Virus record (IMG/VR): IMGVR_UViG_3300021083_000148
Coordinates: 1 to 27,615 of that record
Length of the DNA stretch: 27,615 bases
Source of the DNA: a virus
Reading direction: 5' to 3' (one strand)
This document shows, one piece after another, positions 24,792 through 27,615 of the stretch (position 1 is its first letter; each line of letters starts with the position of its first letter). The notes under the pieces are model-generated. The model worked only from the letters and a program-made list of their open reading frames with translations. It was not told the origin of the DNA and ran no database searches. The translations under genes and the position numbers were made by a program.

Positions 24792-26261
24792 TGGCTAATA
24801 CTGTAGACGCAATCCTCCGGTTCTCAACCAAATATTACTAGTGGAACATTGCCAGTAACTCCGAATTCACCAAGTAATACTGGTAATAGTGTAGATGCAA
24901 TTTTAAATCCAACGCCTCCTACTATGCCGGCGCCTACCACGCCGCAGTCTACCTTGACTCCTTTTAATTTTAAATTAGATGGAAGTCCAGGTGTAAATGA
25001 TTTGAAGCAAATTTATCAGAGAAGTGGCGGTAATCCTGCGTTAGTGCCTGATAATCAATGGACTGCTATTCAACAGAAATATCAAGATGCCCTGAGTGGT
25101 AAGATTCCTACCACTGATCAGGCGAGAAATTCATTGGCAGGAATTAGTCAATCTGCCAATGAATTTGCTAGGGGTGCAGTATCAACTTTACCTGGCATTA
25201 CTATTGATCCGGCATCTAATACCACTAAACTTGATGCATCTGATTTTATTACTGGTGCAACTGGTGGAATTGGGCCAAATCTTTCATTTAATGATGCAGC
25301 TAATGGGTTTCATACGCTTGTTAACAAGTTAACAGGAAACAACCAAACTCCTGCTGTGAGCAAAGAAGTCGATAACGCAAATGATTTCTTTAATAAGAAT
25401 ATTCAAACACAAGTAATTGAAAAAGGAGCTAATATAGATCCTTCAACAGGAATTTATACCCCACCATTGGCGTGGAATGCCGGTAAAGTAACTGGAGTTA
25501 TCGATCAAGCGATACCAGCTGTAGGTGGTGTTGTTAAGGCAGGTTTGAGTTTATTAGATCAGCCATGGACTGCCGCAGCAAAAAATGCTACTCAAGCAGT
25601 CGAAGATGCAAAAGCAGCCTTACAGAAAAGTATTGATAACAGCGTTCCTGGTAATTTATCAGGAAATATTCAATTATACACCCAGAAAATAAATCAAGCA
25701 CTCCAATCAGCATCAGATTATGCTAAACAAATACCAGGTGCTCAAAACACTATTGATTTTGGTAATAATGCAATTAATATGGCCAAAGGGGTTATTAATG
25801 ACACTCAAACACAAATTGATCAATTATTATCAAGACGTGGTTGGTGGGCGCAGAATCAGGAAGTCGATGGTGCAGTTGCGAAACTCCGAGTTCAACAGCA
25901 AAATGCTCAATCATTAATTGATCTGCATGCCCCACTAGTTGCTGATGCTCAAAAAACATTAGGCCAAATCGGTAATATGCCACAAATTAACCAACAATAT
26001 GCCAAAGAATATCAAGCTTACGTAGATAAATTGAATGCCGAAGCCAATACTTATAAAGCTAAAACTTGGGATACTGGTCAGCCAAATGTTATTGCTGCAC
26101 AGAAGGCACAACAGGATGCAATTGCAGGCCAGAAATCTCAAATATTATCAGGCGCTGCAAAAGCGGCCGGGTTTGGTGCAATTGCAGCCGCTGGAGGTGC
26201 AATTGGTGGTGGTGCAACTGGAAGTGCCTATGAAATACTCAAGAATTTAATAGGCCACTAA
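24791..26261 (+). CDS. Ejection-type virion protein, proposed +1 recoding at CGG 24818
   Basis: About 489 residues. ATG 24791 overlaps the previous stop and reads MANTVDAIL before CGG 24818-24820. The conventional frame stops seven codons later, at TAG. Skipping C gives MANTVDAILGSQPNITSGTL, continuous with the long frame to TAA 26259-26261. Internal similarity supports this: NTVDAILGSQP near the N-terminus resembles NSVDAILNPTP about 25 residues later. The middle is helical and Gln/Ala-rich; the end is a Gly/Ala-rich hydrophobic stretch (AAGFGAIAAAGGAIGGGATG) that could enter membranes. With its two neighbours it probably forms the set of injected proteins. Confidence 0.8.
24818..24820 (+). 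other. In-frame CGG, proposed +1 recoding site 8 (CGGT), codon 10
   Basis: CTC CGG TTC in frame; skipping C gives CTC GGT TCT CAA CCA and joins the overlapping start codon to the 480-codon frame. Confidence 0.9.
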
Positions 26262-26262
26262 A

Positions 26263-26334
26263 TTAGAACCATTTTCCATCCCAGAAACAAATAATGAATA
26301 TTGCTAAGAATATTATAATGCCAATTATGCCCAT
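26263..26334 (-). CDS. Tiny membrane peptide (23 residues)
   Basis: ATG 26334-26332 follows ACTGGAGAATAAA, a proper ribosome site. The peptide, beginning MGIIGIIIFLAIFIICFWDG, is one hydrophobic helix with a short charged/aromatic tail (GKWF). It is the second of two adjacent single-span peptides. Candidates are a holin/pinholin-like or membrane-modulating peptide; no family is assigned. Its end meets that of the 24791 gene. Confidence 0.6.
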   Translation of the reverse strand: MGIIGIIIFLAIFIICFWDGKWF

Positions 26335-26346
26335 TTTATTCTCCAG

Positions 26347-26427
26347 TTAAAATATGCCACAAATTAAGATTAATAAAACCAGATAAATCAATATTCCGAT
26401 AATGATTTCGAACAAGTCTAATTTCAT
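26347..26427 (-). CDS. Tiny membrane peptide (26 residues)
   Basis: ATG 26427-26425 is preceded by AAAGGCGTAAA. It begins MKLDLFEIIIGILIYLVLLI and ends CGIF: a short acidic head and a single membrane helix. Its stop lies just before the ribosome site of the 23-residue peptide, so the two form a mini-operon, served by the TTGACA-17-TATACT promoter upstream. A role in lysis or membrane exclusion is speculation. Confidence 0.6.
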   Translation of the reverse strand: MKLDLFEIIIGILIYLVLLILICGIF

Positions 26428-26462
26428 TTTACGCCTTTGCTAACTTATTTACTACTGTATAT

Positions 26463-26491
26463 AGTATAGTATGTAAACTGGATCATGTCAA
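26463..26491 (-). promoter_or_regulatory. Strong sigma70 promoter for the membrane peptides
   Basis: The minus strand has TTGACA (26491-26486), a 17-bp spacer and TATACT (26468-26463), eleven of twelve consensus positions. It points at ATG 26427, about 36 bp further on, and overlaps an inverted repeat (26488-26523). Confidence 0.75.
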
Positions 26492-26523
26492 GAGATTTTT
26501 AGTATTTTTATTGGGTCTCTTGA
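26488..26523. repeat. 8-bp inverted repeat at the end of the oxygenase gene
   Basis: TCAAGAGA (26488-26495) and TCTCTTGA (26516-26523) enclose 20 bases that include the oxygenase stop codon. One arm overlaps the -35 box of the membrane-peptide promoter. Operator or weak terminator; no terminal U-tract. Confidence 0.45.
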
Positions 26524-27103
26524 TCTGTGACACTTTCATCTACTTTCGTTTTTACGCTCAAGATCAAGGTGATTCGATCGTTCCAGGATGCGTTAAATAC
26601 AAAATGAGGAATTTGATTATTGAATCGATACGATTGTCCAGTGACCGGCCTCAAAATCATATCTTTATATCCAAAGCCTTGTGCTTCGGTGCCGCGTATC
26701 TGAATAGCATATTTCGTGTCATATTCCAAGGCATTATAACCGGGCGTCATTATGTATTTTGACGCATTTACCTGGGGGGATCTTTGTTAAAATCACTCCG
26801 CCGCAATTCATAATGCGTTGGTAATTTGCTCATCAATTCCTCACAAAGTTTCTGAACTTCAGGAACACATTCATATTTTGAATACCAAATATAGTCAATT
26901 TTATCCGATGCACTTAATTTACCGAATAATTTTGGGTCCATATATCGGATATAAATGTCACTTGCTTCTGAGTGTGGTGATTTAGGCGATTGCGTCCTAA
27001 ATTTGAATTCATTCCAAACTGATGGTGCTTTTATTAACTCGTAAAGATCATCAGTCTGGAATATAAATGGTAATAACTCGATCGGCTTAGTCGATTTCAT
27101 CAT
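26508..27103 (-). CDS. 2OG-Fe(II) oxygenase / aspartyl-hydroxylase-like protein, two proposed +1 recodings
   Basis: Three minus-strand frames join into about 197 residues through two CGG sites. Residues 1-100 end THYEL. CGG 26803-26801 then shifts to GGVILTKIPPGKCVKIHNDA, and CGG 26742-26740 shifts to GYNALEYDTKYAIQIRG. The product has the order expected of phage aspartyl/asparaginyl-hydroxylase-like oxygenases: PPG turn, iron-binding H117-x-D119, YAIQI strand, distal H166 in IPHFVFN, and R176 in NDRITLI for 2-oxoglutarate. The iron motif lies in the 20 codons between the two sites, so both shifts are needed. Start is ATG 27103 or 27100, overlapping the end of the upstream gene. The substrate is unknown. 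A double-frameshift pseudogene is the alternative, but both breaks are CGGY. Confidence 0.82.
26740..26742 (-). other. In-frame CGG, proposed +1 recoding site 10 (CGGT)
   Basis: Minus strand GCC CGG TTA TAA; in the frame set by site 9, skipping C gives GCC GGT TAT AAT and connects HNDA to GYNALEYDTKYAIQI. Confidence 0.9.
26801..26803 (-). other. In-frame CGG, proposed +1 recoding site 9 (CGGC)
   Basis: Minus strand TTG CGG CGG AGT; skipping the first C gives TTG GGC GGA GTG ATT and starts the GGVILTKIPPG segment. The second CGG is then out of frame, so one shift suffices. Confidence 0.88.
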
Positions 27104-27455
27104 TATTATTTCTAATTAAGAAATTGGCGAGCACTTCTTTGATATGCTCATCATCTTCAGTGGATAAATCTTTGTTTAATAATAATAATTTAATGAGAGC
27201 ATCAACTGTCTCTTCTAATACTAATGAATTCTTAATAAGATTACTGTAGGCATCATTGATATTTTCAAAAGATTCCGATAATTTCGTATCAATCTTAGAT
27301 AGAACTTCGGTATTTTGATTTTCAATCATTTGATTTATCCTAACTGCCATTTCATTAATGGCATCGATAGCTGAATTTCCTTCATGGCTTACTTTGGCTT
27401 CTAGCACTTCAACTTTATCTCTCAATAATCTAAGCTGCAATTCTTGATGGTTCAT
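27087..27455 (-). CDS. Small coiled-coil protein of unknown function
   Basis: The protein has 122 residues from ATG 27455-27453 (ribosome site AGGAGAATTGACA); a longer open frame to 27581 would read backwards through the neighbouring NUMOD3 gene in another frame. Sequence is acidic and helical with heptad character (LQLRLLRDKVEVLEAKVS, then VRINQMIENQNTEVLSKID), suggesting an oligomeric coiled coil. Its end overlaps the oxygenase start by 17 bp. Function unknown; a small regulatory or assembly role is possible. Confidence 0.65.
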   Translation of the reverse strand: MNHQELQLRLLRDKVEVLEAKVSHEGNSAIDAINEMAVRINQMIENQNTEVLSKIDTKLSESFENINDAYSNLIKNSLVLEETVDALIKLLLLNKDLSTEDDEHIKEVLANFLIRNNNDEID

Positions 27456-27615
27456 TGTCAATTCTCCTATTATAGTCTTCTGATCTCGGTATTCCTTTCT
27501 TGGCATCACTGATTTTCTTTTTAGTGTCTTCTGATCTCGGTATTCCTTTATTGGGCGATGGTATTCCTTTCTTGGCCTCACTTATCTTCTTTTTGTGGTC
27601 TTCTGATATTGGAAT
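27430..27615 (-). CDS. NUMOD3-repeat protein, C-terminal part (runs off the window)
   Basis: The visible 61 residues are Lys-rich NUMOD3-type repeats (PISEDHKKKISEAKKGIP, then RSEDTKKKISDAKKGIPR) ending RIDNEPSRIAA and TAG 27432-27430. The repeat style matches the tails of the products at 4117-4530 and 8730-9110, so this is a third member of that family in the window. The N-terminal domain lies outside. Its end overlaps the next gene's start by 26 bp. Confidence 0.65.
   Translation of the reverse strand: MPISEDHKKKISEAKKGIPSPNKGIPRSEDTKKKISDAKKGIPRSEDYNRRIDNEPSRIAA
27475..27549 (-). repeat. 24-bp direct repeat within the partial NUMOD3 gene
   Basis: GTCTTCTGATCTCGGTATTC plus CTTT (plus strand) occurs at 27475-27498 and 27526-27549, period 51 bp (17 codons), coding for the repeated KKGIPRSED block. 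Confidence 0.8.

Noticed and set aside
1995-27103. Explaining the frame breaks as ordinary pseudogenes or random sequencing errors
   Set aside because: All ten breaks are +1, all fall on in-frame CGGY, and no other lesions are seen in the genes. A systematic base-calling artefact at CGG remains possible but would not be confined to one reading frame; raw reads would settle it.
27456-27581. N-terminal extension of the 122-residue coiled-coil protein
   Set aside because: It is an off-frame reading of the NUMOD3 repeats; ATG 27455 has AGGAGA upstream.

Overview
The window is a piece of an AT-rich tailed-phage (podovirus-type) genome. The virion module resembles that of phage P22: small and large terminase, a 755-residue portal, scaffold, coat protein, a gp4-like head-tail adaptor, a gp10-like packaged-DNA stabilisation protein, ejection-type proteins and an antisense beta-helix tailspike. 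Host-type sigma70 promoters (TTGACA-17-TATAAT at 2988-3016) and a Rho-independent terminator (11698-11725) point to a bacterial host. I cannot name the host. I recognise no tRNA or rRNA gene and no CRISPR array.

Layout. 1-427: the end of one gene, then a repeat-rich non-coding stretch. 428-2313: a divergent family-A polymerase-like protein and a small partner. 2413-3064: a small antisense gene, then a dyad-rich non-coding region with promoters. 3065-6398: a small protein, a glycosyltransferase, a NUMOD3-type selfish-endonuclease-like gene and both terminase subunits. 6439-11669: portal, a second (antisense) NUMOD3 gene, scaffold and coat protein. 11763-19957: adaptor, decoration or fibre proteins, a His-rich protein, the gp10-like protein and an SGNH-hydrolase appendage. 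19954-21816: antisense tailspike. 21962-26261: three ejection-type proteins. 26263-27615, all antisense: two tiny membrane peptides, a 2OG-Fe(II) oxygenase-like protein, a coiled-coil protein and the end of a third NUMOD3 gene.

Main observation. Eight genes are readable to full length only if the ribosome moves +1 at an in-frame CGG codon: ten sites, on both strands, two genes having two sites each. They include the coat protein, large terminase, gp10-like protein, two ejection proteins, the glycosyltransferase and the oxygenase. Reading by eye, I found no other in-frame CGG in roughly 8,600 codons of accepted genes, although out-of-frame CGG triplets are common. All ten are followed by a pyrimidine (CGGY), so dropping the C leaves a GGY glycine codon. 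This looks like a codon-level recoding rule (CGGY read as one residue, or C skipped and Gly read), not scattered pseudogenes. Coordinates for these genes span the whole recoded frame.

Other points of note are a repeated GATAAATA motif upstream of several genes (possible late promoter), a possible structured RNA at 2758-2955, two membrane peptides of 23 and 26 residues, and a polymerase with an atypical motif A.
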